A model generated the notes under the pieces. The model did not search any database. It was not told the origin of the DNA and saw only the letters and a list, made by a program, of their open reading frames with translations. From an uncultured Lachnospiraceae bacterium (lineage in GTDB: Bacteria; Bacillota; Clostridia; Lachnospirales; Lachnospiraceae), in contig CAJUHJ010000024.1 in NCBI GenBank assembly GCA_910586355.1, positions 1-35,739 on the forward strand: a DNA stretch of 35,739 nucleotides, written 5' to 3'. Both the position numbers and the translations under genes were made by a program. This document shows positions 16,513 through 24,569 of the stretch, piece by piece (the first letter of the stretch is position 1; every line of letters starts with the position of its first letter).

Positions 16513-17064
16513 ATGCGTGTAGGATTAGGATATGATGTGCACAAATTGATAAAGGATAGAGCGTTAATTTTGGGAGGTGTGGAAATTCCGCATACATTGG
16601 GGCTGCTTGGACATTCAGACGCAGATGTATTGGTACATGCAATTATGGACGCGCTGCTTGGGGCGGCGGCATTAGGTGATATTGGACAGTACTTTCCGGA
16701 TACAGACGAGGCCTATAAAGGAATTTCAAGCATGAAGCTTTTGTCCCATGTCAGAAACCTTTTGGAGCAGGAAGGATTTTTTATTGAAAATATAGATGCA
16801 ACAGTGATTGCGCAAAAACCCAAACTGCGGCCATATATCGTTCAGATGGAACAAAATATTGCAGATACTCTAAAAATATTGAAAAATCAGGTAAATATTA
16901 AGGCTACGACAGAGGAAGGACTGGGATTTACCGGGTCACAAGAAGGTATTTCTGCCCAGGCAATTTGTATGCTGGGCAGATTTTATGAGAACAGTACGGC
17001 AATTTCAAATGAGGCAAGAGGATGTTGTGAAAATTGCATAAAAAATAAAGGAGAAGAAGCGTAA
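16513..17064 (+). CDS. ispF: 2-C-methyl-D-erythritol 2,4-cyclodiphosphate synthase
   Basis: MEP-pathway enzyme for isoprenoid precursors. The 183-residue protein has the metal ligands Asp8, His10 (GYDVHK) and His42 (VHAIMDALLG), HSDADV at 34-39 and the C-terminal KATTEEGLGFTG. The usual length is about 158-160; here about 23 residues follow the normal end (ICMLGRFYEN), including a Cys-rich GCCENC. ATG 16513 has AGGAG seven bases upstream; the in-frame ATG at 16507 is one base from that site. Other MEP genes are absent. A promoter is not obvious. Confidence 0.93.
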   Translation: MRVGLGYDVHKLIKDRALILGGVEIPHTLGLLGHSDADVLVHAIMDALLGAAALGDIGQYFPDTDEAYKGISSMKLLSHVRNLLEQEGFFIENIDATVIAQKPKLRPYIVQMEQNIADTLKILKNQVNIKATTEEGLGFTGSQEGISAQAICMLGRFYENSTAISNEARGCCENCIKNKGEEA

Positions 17065-17078
17065 TTTTGTGGAATGTG

Positions 17079-17107
17079 TTGACAAATTGAAGCTTGGATT
17101 TTATAAT
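17079..17107 (+). promoter_or_regulatory. Full-consensus promoter of the chemoreceptor operon
   Basis: A perfect TTGACA (17079-17084) and a perfect TATAAT (17102-17107) with a 17-base spacer, starting 15 bases after ispF ends. It rules out a start of the chemoreceptor at 17094. Confidence 0.9.
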
Positions 17108-17147
17108 AGAAAGGAGGATAAATAATTATAGAATAGGAAGGATAACT

Positions 17148-19157
17148 ATGAGTCAGAAAAAGAAAAAAAGAATGATTTCTATGAAAACGAAATTACTGGG
17201 TATCATTTTGCCGGTTGTGATTGTAATGGTAGTATTGTTGATAGGTATCGTTTATTTTATTTCCAGAAATGTACTGACAGAATATTCTCGGAATCTTTTG
17301 ACGTCTTCCATTCAAAGCCAGGCAAATGAAATTGAAGCATGGCTGGATGAAAACTTAGCAGCTTTTCAAATTGTGAAGCGAACAATTGAAGGAGTAAAAC
17401 CTTCAGATGAAGAACTGGAAGATATACTAAATCAGTATTATGGATATAATACAAATTTTTCAGACGGAATATATATTGCAGATGCCAGCGGCAGGCTGAT
17501 AAAGGCGAAGGACTCAGACAGGCAGGAAACAGACCCAACGTCTTTAGTCTGGTATCAGGAAGGGCTTACAAGAGTTAATATGGGATTTACCAATTCTTAT
17601 ATGAATTCGGATGGAGAGGCGGTAATCAGTGCGTCAGGACTTTTAAATGATGGTTCGGATACTGTTAAGGTCATTTCTGCAGATTTGAAAATAGAACGAA
17701 TTAGTATTATTGTCAACAGTTTTGTAGAGATGGAAAATGCCCAGGCGTTTTTGGTGAATGGGAAGGATCATACTGTTCTTGCACATCGCGACAGTTCTTT
17801 GATTTCTGAAAAATTAAGCAGCTGTTCGGATTCTTTTTTACAGGAAGTTGGACGAAAGATTGAACGGGAAGAGTTTGAAACAGTAGAAATTGAGAAAAAA
17901 ATGACTGCTTTTATTTCAGTTTCAGGAACTGATTGGATATTGGTATCGTATGTTCCGTCTTCTGTTATTTATTCTGATTTGAACTATATTCGGACAGTGA
18001 TGGTTATTGTAGGGTTGATTTCTATTCTTTTGATTGCAGTATTGCTTGAACGCGTAGTCTGGCTTGTGATTAGGCCGGTGAAAACATTGACGAATGTCAT
18101 TACTTCCATGACGGAAGGTGACTTTACTGTGGAAGTATCCGTAAAACAAAGAGATGAAATTGGCAAAATGAGTCGTGGCGTCGAGCAGTTTGTCTCGTCT
18201 ATGCGCAGTATGATCTTGTCTATCCGCGGCGTTTCCGATCAGCTTCATGCCCAGGCAAACAGCAGTAACGATGTTTCCGGAGAAATGTATTATGCTTCTC
18301 AGACGCAGAGTCAATCCATGAAAGAGTTGAGCCATACGGTAGAGCAGCTTTCTCTTTCCGTCAACGAAATTGCAGAAAATGCGACTACTCTTGCAATGGT
18401 AGTAGCAGAAACGAAAGCAGACGGAGAGAAGGTAGAAAACAAAGTAGACGAGACAGTGGAGGTTTCCCATCAGGGAAAGGCAGATTTGCAGAATGTAGGC
18501 TCTGCGATGCAGCTCATTAATGAGTCGGTATTAAAATTGAAACAGGCAATCGACAACGTAGGTCATGCGTCTGAGGAGATTACAAATATTACAAGTCTGA
18601 TTGGGAATATTGCAAGCCAGACTAATCTGCTTTCTTTAAATGCTTCTATTGAAGCGGCAAGAGCGGGCGAAGCAGGAAGAGGGTTTGCGGTTGTAGCCTC
18701 CGAAATAGGACAGCTTGCAAATACCAGTTCCGATTCTGTGCGCAGTATTGACGCGTTAATCCATGAGGTGAATACGCTGGTAAAAGAAGCCGTTGCTCAG
18801 GCGGATGTAAGCGCGGATAATATTAGCAGCAGCAGCCAGATGGTCGAAAATGCTTTACATACATTTGATATTATTTTTAATAATATTGATTTAGTCAATC
18901 AGCTTGTAGGACAGATGATTGAAAAGGTGGAAAAAGTAGATGAAGTGGCAACCAATGCAGCGGCGATCTCTGAGGAGCAGGCGGCAAGTTCAGAAGAAAT
19001 TTTGGCAACTGCAGAAAATATGGTGGTGCAGGCGGAAAATATTACTAAAAACAGCCGGACCGTTGCAAATGAAGCAAAACAACTTACATTGTCTGCTGAA
19101 AATCTGTCAGAACAGATGGATAGGTTCAAGATTGAGAAAGGAGGCAGTGAAACATGA
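17148..19157 (+). CDS. Methyl-accepting chemotaxis protein with dCache-type sensor
   Basis: Chemoreceptor of 669 residues. A Lys-rich N-terminus is followed by membrane helix 1 (16-38), an outer sensor of about 245 residues, membrane helix 2 (about 284-305), a HAMP domain (to about 358) and a long coiled-coil signalling domain. The sensor has the dCache_1 features GIYIADASGRLI and WYQEGLTRVNMGFTNSY. The signalling hairpin tip IASQTNLLSLNASIEAARAG (about 488-507) is intact, so it should control CheA. There is no C-terminal pentapeptide tether for CheR. The start is ATG 17148, with AGGAAGG about seven bases upstream, downstream of the consensus promoter. Its stop overlaps the next gene's start by four bases (ATGA). 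No cheA, cheW or flagellar gene is in the window. Confidence 0.93.
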   Translation: MSQKKKKRMISMKTKLLGIILPVVIVMVVLLIGIVYFISRNVLTEYSRNLLTSSIQSQANEIEAWLDENLAAFQIVKRTIEGVKPSDEELEDILNQYYGYNTNFSDGIYIADASGRLIKAKDSDRQETDPTSLVWYQEGLTRVNMGFTNSYMNSDGEAVISASGLLNDGSDTVKVISADLKIERISIIVNSFVEMENAQAFLVNGKDHTVLAHRDSSLISEKLSSCSDSFLQEVGRKIEREEFETVEIEKKMTAFISVSGTDWILVSYVPSSVIYSDLNYIRTVMVIVGLISILLIAVLLERVVWLVIRPVKTLTNVITSMTEGDFTVEVSVKQRDEIGKMSRGVEQFVSSMRSMILSIRGVSDQLHAQANSSNDVSGEMYYASQTQSQSMKELSHTVEQLSLSVNEIAENATTLAMVVAETKADGEKVENKVDETVEVSHQGKADLQNVGSAMQLINESVLKLKQAIDNVGHASEEITNITSLIGNIASQTNLLSLNASIEAARAGEAGRGFAVVASEIGQLANTSSDSVRSIDALIHEVNTLVKEAVAQADVSADNISSSSQMVENALHTFDIIFNNIDLVNQLVGQMIEKVEKVDEVATNAAAISEEQAASSEEILATAENMVVQAENITKNSRTVANEAKQLTLSAENLSEQMDRFKIEKGGSET

Positions 19158-20128
19158 AAAAGAGATTGGGTCTGTGGTTTGCAGCAGTTATTCTGATATT
19201 ATCTGTTTGCGGATGTTCTAAGAATGGCGCCACTGGGAGCGCCGGAGGCGAAAAGATACTTTTAATTGTAAATCAAATGGATTCTTTTCGGCAGACACTT
19301 GTAGATGCGGCGAAGAGCCAGGCGGAGCAGGAAGGCGCGCAGATTGAAGTGATAGATGCGGAAGGACTCATTGAAAATCAAGTAGCTTTTATCAAACAAG
19401 CCGTTAAGGACGAGTATGATGTGATACTTTGTATTCCGGTTAATATTGAAACGACAGTTGAATTAAAGGCAAGCGCAGAAGATATTCCGATTGTTTTTAT
19501 TAACAGTTGTCCGCCTGAAAAACATTTGGAAAAGGGCAAATATATTTATGTGGGTTCTGACGAAAAGGTAGCCGGACAATTTCAGGCTGAATATGTTTTG
19601 GAACATTTTTCAGGAAAAAGTGAAATCAATATAGCTGTACTGGAAGGGGAAAAAGGACATTCTGCAACAATTGGAAGAATAAATGGATTGAAGAAAACAT
19701 TGCTGGAGAGTGGGAAGAAGATCCATTATGTTTTTGATGATTTTGCAAACTGGGATCAGGAAACGGCTCGTTCTATGATGGAAATTTTATTTAAGACGAA
19801 CGCGCCCATTGATTGTATTGTCTGCCAAAATGATTCGATGGCTATGGGCGCCATGGAAGCATGTAAAGCTGCTGGGATGGATTTGGGTGAAGTTCCAGTC
19901 CTTGGCATAGATGCAACAGCAGATGGATGTGCGGCGATTGAAAGCGGAGAAATGGCATTTACAGTTTATCAGTCTGGAAAGGGACAGGGAGAAGCGGCAG
20001 TAAAAGCAGGAATCCGAATGGCAAGAAAAGAGTCGTTAGATTCTATGGAGGGCGTTTCCGAAGACGGATTATATGTATGGGTTCCATTTGAAAAGGTGGA
20101 GATAGGTAATGTGGCAAATTATAAATAA
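19154..20128 (+). CDS. Sugar-type periplasmic binding lipoprotein coupled to the chemoreceptor
   Basis: Lipoprotein of 324 residues. It has a signal peptide to about residue 20 and a lipobox VCGC (lipidated Cys21, though Cys19 is also present), then a type I periplasmic-binding fold of the ribose/LacI kind: KILLIVNQMDSFRQTLVDAA, DVILCIPVNIETTVELKA, INIAVLEGEKGHSATIGRI, VVCQNDSMAMGAM-like CQNDSMAMGAMEACKA, and VLGIDATADGCAAIESG. Ligands of this family are usually sugars or autoinducers. Its ATG overlaps the chemoreceptor's TGA, implying coupled translation, and there is no permease or ATPase beside it. The likely job, by inference, is presenting a ligand to the receptor rather than uptake. Confidence 0.88.
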   Translation: MKKRLGLWFAAVILILSVCGCSKNGATGSAGGEKILLIVNQMDSFRQTLVDAAKSQAEQEGAQIEVIDAEGLIENQVAFIKQAVKDEYDVILCIPVNIETTVELKASAEDIPIVFINSCPPEKHLEKGKYIYVGSDEKVAGQFQAEYVLEHFSGKSEINIAVLEGEKGHSATIGRINGLKKTLLESGKKIHYVFDDFANWDQETARSMMEILFKTNAPIDCIVCQNDSMAMGAMEACKAAGMDLGEVPVLGIDATADGCAAIESGEMAFTVYQSGKGQGEAAVKAGIRMARKESLDSMEGVSEDGLYVWVPFEKVEIGNVANYK

Positions 20129-20133
20129 TCAGG

Positions 20134-20162
20134 TTGACAAAATTCACTTTTCTGCATACACT
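20134..20162 (+). promoter_or_regulatory. Promoter of a short leader or small RNA before cysE
   Basis: A perfect TTGACA (20134-20139) and TACACT (20157-20162), spaced 17, directly follow the binding-protein gene. Transcription would begin near 20169. Confidence 0.65.
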
Positions 20163-20168
20163 AAAGTA

Positions 20169-20240
20169 GATTAGAAAGGTGAATAGAGCAGCCGGAACTG
20201 ACGCGAACTTCGTCTCTGGGTTTGAGACGAAGTTTTTTTA
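20169..20240 (+). ncRNA. Candidate short transcript: small RNA or terminated leader of cysE
   Basis: About 70 bases between the promoter at 20134-20162 and a strong terminator. No ORF with an RBS fits. Either it is an independent small RNA, or it is an attenuated 5' leader of the cysE-cysS operon, which starts 80 bases beyond the terminator. It has no T-box GGTGG-type or S-box signature that I can recognise. The start is predicted from the promoter only. Confidence 0.4.
20206..20240 (+). terminator. Strong terminator upstream of cysE
   Basis: AACTTCGTCTC (20206-20216) pairs perfectly with GAGACGAAGTT (20224-20234), followed by TTTTT. It ends transcripts from the chemoreceptor operon and from the promoter at 20134. 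Confidence 0.92.
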
Positions 20241-20320
20241 TCACAATTCTTTTTATGGACAGATTGTTTTGTGTATAGATGTGTTTGGTTTCGGATGTGC
20301 TGTAAAAAAGGAATGGTATC

Positions 20321-21007
20321 ATGGGATTGATGAAGTTTATTAAAGAAGAGATTCAAGTGGTACAAGAACGGGATCCTGCGATTAAGTCTCCAATTGAAGT
20401 GATTTTATACCCGACATTTCGGGTCATGCTGAGCTACCGCAGAGCGCATAAACTGTATCAGAGAGGGCATTTTTTTCGTGCAAGGTACATTTCTCAGCGG
20501 GCAGCAAGAAAAACAGGGATTGAGATACATCCGGGAGCGGAAATTGGAAAGGGTTTTTTTATAGATCATGGCAGCGGAGTGATTATTGGAGAGACTACAA
20601 TTATTGGGGATAATGTGACATTATATCAGGGAGTGACGCTGGGCGGAACCGGAAAAGAGACGGGAAAGCGCCATCCGACGCTTTGTGATAATGTGATGGT
20701 AAGTGCAGGCGCAAAAATTCTTGGTTCGTTTACCATTGGAGAAAATTCTAAAATCGGGGCGGGGAGCGTCGTATTGGAAGAAGTGCCGCCAAACTGTACG
20801 GTAGTGGGCGTGCCTGGAAGAATTGTAAAAAGGGACAACCAAAAAGTCCCAAGAAGCGATATGGACCAGGTCAATTTGCCGGATCCGGTAAAAGAAGATT
20901 TGATTGCGCTAAAGCGAGAGAATTCTGCATTGTGTAATAAGATTATTGATTTGGAGGCACAGCTGAAAGCGCTGCAAAAGAGTATGAAACCGTCAAAGAC
21001 GTCGTAA
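20321..21007 (+). CDS. cysE: Serine O-acetyltransferase
   Basis: Makes O-acetylserine, the cysteine precursor. The 228-residue protein has a short helical N-terminal part (shorter than E. coli CysE) and a left-handed beta-helix built of hexapeptide repeats (about 66-160): IHPGAEIGKGFFIDHGSGVI, LYQGVTLGGTG, and KIGAGSVVLEEVPPNCTVVG. The catalytic His is in DHGSG. A C-terminal tail of about 60 residues ends in a coiled-coil-like helix (LKRENSALCNKIIDLEAQLK). RBS AAAAAGGA precedes ATG 20321. It is the first gene of cysE-cysS-mrnC-rlmB-sigH, an order conserved across Firmicutes. Confidence 0.95.
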   Translation: MGLMKFIKEEIQVVQERDPAIKSPIEVILYPTFRVMLSYRRAHKLYQRGHFFRARYISQRAARKTGIEIHPGAEIGKGFFIDHGSGVIIGETTIIGDNVTLYQGVTLGGTGKETGKRHPTLCDNVMVSAGAKILGSFTIGENSKIGAGSVVLEEVPPNCTVVGVPGRIVKRDNQKVPRSDMDQVNLPDPVKEDLIALKRENSALCNKIIDLEAQLKALQKSMKPSKTS

Positions 21008-21034
21008 GTAAAAAGGAAAGGATACCAGGTAAAG

Positions 21035-22441
21035 ATGAAAATTTTTAATACAATGACTCGAAAAAAAGAAGAATTTATACCTTTAGAGGAAAACAAAGTA
21101 AAAATGTATGTATGCGGTCCTACGGTATACAATTTTATCCATATTGGCAATGCAAGACCGATGATTGTATTTGACACAGTAAGGCGCTATATGGAATATA
21201 AAGGATATGATGTGAATTTTGTCTCTAATTTTACAGATGTGGATGATAAAATTATTCAAAAGGCGATAGAAGAACAAATTTCTGCGGAAGAAGTGGCGGA
21301 GAGATTTATTGCTGAATGTAAAACGGATATGGACGGCATGAATATAAAACCGGCGACAACGCATCCTTTGGCTACGCAGGAAATTGGCGGTATGATTCAA
21401 ATGATAGAAACACTGATTGAAAAGGGATATGCTTACGCAGCCTTAGATGGGACTGTATATTACAGGACGCGTAAATTTAGGGACTATGGAAAACTTTCCC
21501 ATAAAAATATTGACGATTTACAGGCAGGCCACAGGAATATTAAAGTTTCCGGAGAGTTGAAAGAAGATGTGCTGGATTTTGTGCTCTGGAAACCCAAAAA
21601 AGAAGGAGAACCTTATTGGGAATCTCCATGGTGCGAAGGCCGTCCGGGCTGGCATATTGAGTGTTCTGTCATGTCCAAAAAATATCTTGGAGATGAGATA
21701 GATATTCATGCAGGCGGAGAAGATTTGATTTTTCCCCATCATGAAAATGAAATTGCGCAGAGTGAAGCGGCAAACGGCGTGCAGTTTTCGAAATACTGGA
21801 TGCACAATGCGTTTTTAAATATTGATAATAGAAAAATGTCAAAGTCTTTGGGAAATTTCTTTACTGTCAGGGAAGTGGCTGAAAAATACGATCTTCAGAT
21901 ACTGCGGTTTTTTATGCTAAGCGCGCATTATAGAAGTCCGTTGAATTTTAGCGCAGATTTGATGGAAGCGGCCAAAAGCGGGCTGGAGAGAATTATCACA
22001 GCAGCGGAAAACTTGAATTATCTGATAAAATCGGCGGCAGAATCGGATCTTACGGAGCGTGAAGCGGCTTTATTAGAAGATGGAAAAGTTTATACTAAAA
22101 AATTTGAGGATGCTATGGAGGATGATTTTAATACAGCCGATGCAATTTCAGCAGTATTTGAATTGGTAAAATTTATGAATACGAATGTTTCCTCAGATAA
22201 TACAAAGCCGTTTTTGGAGAGTTTTTATGGACAATTAAAGTCTTTGTGCGATATACTCGGTATTATTCTTGAGAAACAGGAAGAGATTTTGGATGAAGAA
22301 ATTGAAAATCTGATTCAGGAACGCCAGGAAGCAAGAAAAGCCAAAAACTTTGCCAGAGCAGATGAAATACGCGATATTTTACAGGAAAAAGGGATTTTAT
22401 TAAAAGATACCAGAGAAGGTGTGCAATGGAAACGGATATAA
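21035..22441 (+). CDS. cysS: Cysteinyl-tRNA synthetase
   Basis: Charges tRNA-Cys. The 468-residue protein is of normal length. It has Zn-site Cys27 in MYVCGPTVYN, the HIGH-type motif HIGN (36-39), further zinc ligands in GWHIECSVMS and GGEDLIFPHHENE, and the KMSKS loop (267-271). The helical anticodon-binding part follows from about 310. It sits 27 bases after cysE and overlaps mrnC by 16 bases. Coupling cysteine synthesis with cysteine charging is a well-known arrangement. Confidence 0.97.
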   Translation: MKIFNTMTRKKEEFIPLEENKVKMYVCGPTVYNFIHIGNARPMIVFDTVRRYMEYKGYDVNFVSNFTDVDDKIIQKAIEEQISAEEVAERFIAECKTDMDGMNIKPATTHPLATQEIGGMIQMIETLIEKGYAYAALDGTVYYRTRKFRDYGKLSHKNIDDLQAGHRNIKVSGELKEDVLDFVLWKPKKEGEPYWESPWCEGRPGWHIECSVMSKKYLGDEIDIHAGGEDLIFPHHENEIAQSEAANGVQFSKYWMHNAFLNIDNRKMSKSLGNFFTVREVAEKYDLQILRFFMLSAHYRSPLNFSADLMEAAKSGLERIITAAENLNYLIKSAAESDLTEREAALLEDGKVYTKKFEDAMEDDFNTADAISAVFELVKFMNTNVSSDNTKPFLESFYGQLKSLCDILGIILEKQEEILDEEIENLIQERQEARKAKNFARADEIRDILQEKGILLKDTREGVQWKRI

Positions 22442-22860
22442 ATTCATATATACAAGAACAATTTGATCTGAAAGAAGTGGATATTCGGACGTACTCGCCA
22501 CTGGCTCTTGCATATATTGGAGACGCTGTTTTTGATTTGGTCGTCCGTACGGTTGTCGTTGGGAGAGGCAATACAAACGTAAATGTAATGCATCGGAAAA
22601 CAAGCCATATTGTGAAAGCGCAGACACAGGCAAAGATGATAAAAAAACTTCTGCCTTATCTGACGCAGGAAGAGGACGATATATACCGCCGGGGCAGAAA
22701 TGCCCATTCTCCAACGATGGCTAAAAACGCCACAATGTCAGATTACCGCAAAGCAACCGGTTTAGAAGCGTTGGTTGGATACTTATACTTGTCAGGCCAG
22801 TTTGAAAGGATACTTTTCCTGATAAAACAGGGCGCTTTAGAGATAGAGGAAAGGATTTAA
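22426..22860 (+). CDS. mrnC: Mini-ribonuclease III
   Basis: A 144-residue RNase III catalytic domain without the dsRNA-binding domain, which in B. subtilis matures 23S rRNA ends. The signature AYIGDAVFDLVVRT (about residues 28-41) holds the catalytic Asp, and the second acidic cluster is in ATGLEALVGYLYLSG near residue 110. It overlaps the end of cysS, with AGAAGG upstream, and is three bases before rlmB. Confidence 0.94.
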   Translation: METDINSYIQEQFDLKEVDIRTYSPLALAYIGDAVFDLVVRTVVVGRGNTNVNVMHRKTSHIVKAQTQAKMIKKLLPYLTQEEDDIYRRGRNAHSPTMAKNATMSDYRKATGLEALVGYLYLSGQFERILFLIKQGALEIEERI

Positions 22861-22863
22861 GGC

Positions 22864-23604
22864 ATGAGTGAAGAAGGATTAAAAATAGAAGGCAGGAATT
22901 CCGTATTAGAAGCGTTCCGTTCCGGGAAGATAATAGACAGGCTCTATGTATTGGAACGCAGCAAGGACGGCCCGATACAGACGATTTTGCGAGAAGCAAA
23001 GAAAAAGGATACAATTGTCAATTTTGTTTCAAAAGAGCGGTTGGACCAGATTTCTGACACAAAAAAGCATCAAGGCGTTATCGCAGTTGCGGCTGCGTAT
23101 GAGTATTCATCAGTAGAAGATATTTTGCAGAAAGCAAAAGAAAAAGGAGAGCCGCCGTTTATTTTACTGTTGGATAATATAGAAGACCCGCACAACCTGG
23201 GAGCAATTATCCGTACGGCAAATCTGGCTGGCGCACATGGAATTATTATTCCAAAACGAAGGGCGGTTGGATTGACAAGCACGGTAATCAAGGCTTCGGC
23301 AGGAGCAGTTTGCTATACGCCGGTAGCGAAGGTGACAAACTTGAATACAGTAATGAAAGAATTAAAAAAAGAAGGCCTTTGGTTTGTCTGTGCAGATATG
23401 TCTGGGACGGTAATGTACGATTTGGATTTCAAGGGGCCGATTGGTCTGGTAATTGGAAATGAAGGAGAAGGCGTTTCCAAACTGGTAAAAGAAAATTGTG
23501 ATTTTTCTGCCGCAGTTCCAATGAAAGGGGATATAGATTCGTTAAATGTATCTGTGGCGGCAGGGATTTTATCGTATGAAATATTGCGCCAGAGAGGGAT
23601 ATAG
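22864..23604 (+). CDS. rlmB: 23S rRNA 2'-O-ribose methyltransferase, TrmH/RlmB family
   Basis: SAM-dependent SPOUT methyltransferase of 246 residues. The N-terminal substrate-binding domain (to about 78) opens with IEGRNSVLEAFRSGK. The knotted catalytic domain has motif 1 DNIEDPHNLGAIIRTANLAG, motif 2 VIGNEGEGVSKLV and motif 3 AVPMKGDIDSLNVSVAAGIL. B. subtilis RlmB modifies G2251-equivalent nucleotides of 23S rRNA; exact target here is by family. It is fourth in the conserved operon. Confidence 0.94.
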   Translation: MSEEGLKIEGRNSVLEAFRSGKIIDRLYVLERSKDGPIQTILREAKKKDTIVNFVSKERLDQISDTKKHQGVIAVAAAYEYSSVEDILQKAKEKGEPPFILLLDNIEDPHNLGAIIRTANLAGAHGIIIPKRRAVGLTSTVIKASAGAVCYTPVAKVTNLNTVMKELKKEGLWFVCADMSGTVMYDLDFKGPIGLVIGNEGEGVSKLVKENCDFSAAVPMKGDIDSLNVSVAAGILSYEILRQRGI

Positions 23605-23623
23605 GCAGCCTAAGGAGGTATGA

Positions 23624-24241
23624 ATGGCAGATTACATGGGCGATTCAGATGAGGAATTAATTTCAAAACTTCGGAAATATGAAATACAGGAAATTATGGA
23701 TTATATCCTTGATAAATATAAACCTTTGGTGCGAAAACGTGCAAACGCCCTGTATTTAATCGGCGGAGATACGGATGATTTGATTCAGGAGGGGATGATT
23801 GGCCTGTTTAAGGCAATCCGGGACTACAAAGAAGATCAGGATACTTCTTTTTATCATTTTGCGAAGCTGTGTATTGAACGGCAGATGTATACGGCAGTCG
23901 AAGCCTCTAGGAGAAAAAAACATGCGCCTTTAAATTCATATATTTCGTTGTATGATGATACGGGAGGCGGTGTGGCTTTGGCGGATATATTGATGGGAAG
24001 GGCAGATGAAAATCCAGAATATATGCTAATCGACAAAGAAAGCGTCAAACAGTGTTTAGAGGAAGTATCAAAGAATTTGTCCAAAATGGAAAAGCAGGTG
24101 CTTGATTATATGTTAGAAGGCTTCAATTATCAGCAGATAGCGGAAAAAATGGGAAAATCACCCAAAGCCATTGACAATGCAATTCAAAGAATGAAAGGCA
24201 AGAAAATGAAAATCCATATTGACAAGATGAAAAAGTTATAG
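23624..24241 (+). CDS. sigH: RNA polymerase sigma factor SigH (early sporulation/stationary phase)
   Basis: Sigma-70 family factor of 205 residues. Region 2 (about 30-95) includes DDLIQEGMIGLFKAIRDY and the aromatic region 2.3 KLCIERQMYTAVEASRRKKH; region 4 (about 145-200) includes QQIAEKMGKSPKAIDNAIQR. Length and position in the cysS-mrnC-rlmB-sigH order identify it as SigH/Spo0H rather than an ECF factor. The yacP/rae1 gene usually found between rlmB and sigH is absent; the gap is only 19 bases and contains AAGGAGGT. The gene's 3' end carries a promoter for the following tRNA. Confidence 0.93.
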   Translation: MADYMGDSDEELISKLRKYEIQEIMDYILDKYKPLVRKRANALYLIGGDTDDLIQEGMIGLFKAIRDYKEDQDTSFYHFAKLCIERQMYTAVEASRRKKHAPLNSYISLYDDTGGGVALADILMGRADENPEYMLIDKESVKQCLEEVSKNLSKMEKQVLDYMLEGFNYQQIAEKMGKSPKAIDNAIQRMKGKKMKIHIDKMKKL

Positions 24242-24247
24242 TACGAT
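24219..24247 (+). promoter_or_regulatory. Promoter of tRNA-Thr inside the end of sigH
   Basis: TTGACA (24219-24224) and TACGAT (24242-24247), spaced 17, straddle the sigH stop codon 28 bases before the tRNA. Confidence 0.6.
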
Positions 24248-24274
24248 AATATGCGTTGGGAAAACAGACAGAAT

Positions 24275-24347
24275 GCTGCCGTGGCTCAGTCGGTAGAGCG
24301 TCGCATTGGTAGTGCGGAGGTCACGGGTTCGATTCCCGTCGGCAGCT
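24275..24347 (+). tRNA. tRNA-Thr (anticodon GGT)
   Basis: A full cloverleaf: acceptor GCTGCCG with CGGCAGC, anticodon loop TTGGTAG, and T-arm ACGGGTTCGATTCCCGT. 73 bases, no encoded CCA. It marks the left edge of the accessory island and may be its attachment site. Confidence 0.96.
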
Positions 24348-24517
24348 CTGAAATGGTTGAAAATAAAGGCTTTTTCAAGGGATTCAGATATATACACATG
24401 ATATTCCTCTTCCGTCTCACAGGACGTCCTAGGATTGATTTTAGGGATTGGGATATGGGGATTGATTCATGGTTGACAGATAATTGTTAGTTTGACTTTG
24501 TGATAGTTGCAGTGCTT

Positions 24518-24564
24518 AGAGAAGCAAAAGTTTACCTAGTAGGGTAAGTGTGCTTCTCTTTTTT
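24518..24564 (+). terminator. Long hairpin terminator at the island's left edge
   Basis: AGAGAAGCA (24518-24526) pairs with TGCTTCTCT (24551-24559), with an inner TTACC/GGTAA stem, then TTTTTT. Bases 24348-24517 hold no gene I can support. Confidence 0.85.
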
Positions 24565-24569
24565 GTTGT

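Noticed and set aside
17094..17147. Longer chemoreceptor start at 17094
   Set aside because: It would start inside the spacer of the TTGACA-17-TATAAT promoter; ATG 17148 has an RBS.
20169..20320. T-box riboswitch before cysE-cysS
   Set aside because: I find no conserved T-box sequence or specifier stem, only a promoter and a terminator.
24251..24490. 79-codon open frame over tRNA-Thr
   Set aside because: It is an accident of the tRNA sequence; no RBS and no protein-like composition.
24473..24501. Promoter at TTGACA 24473
   Set aside because: No acceptable -10 box at 16-18 bases.
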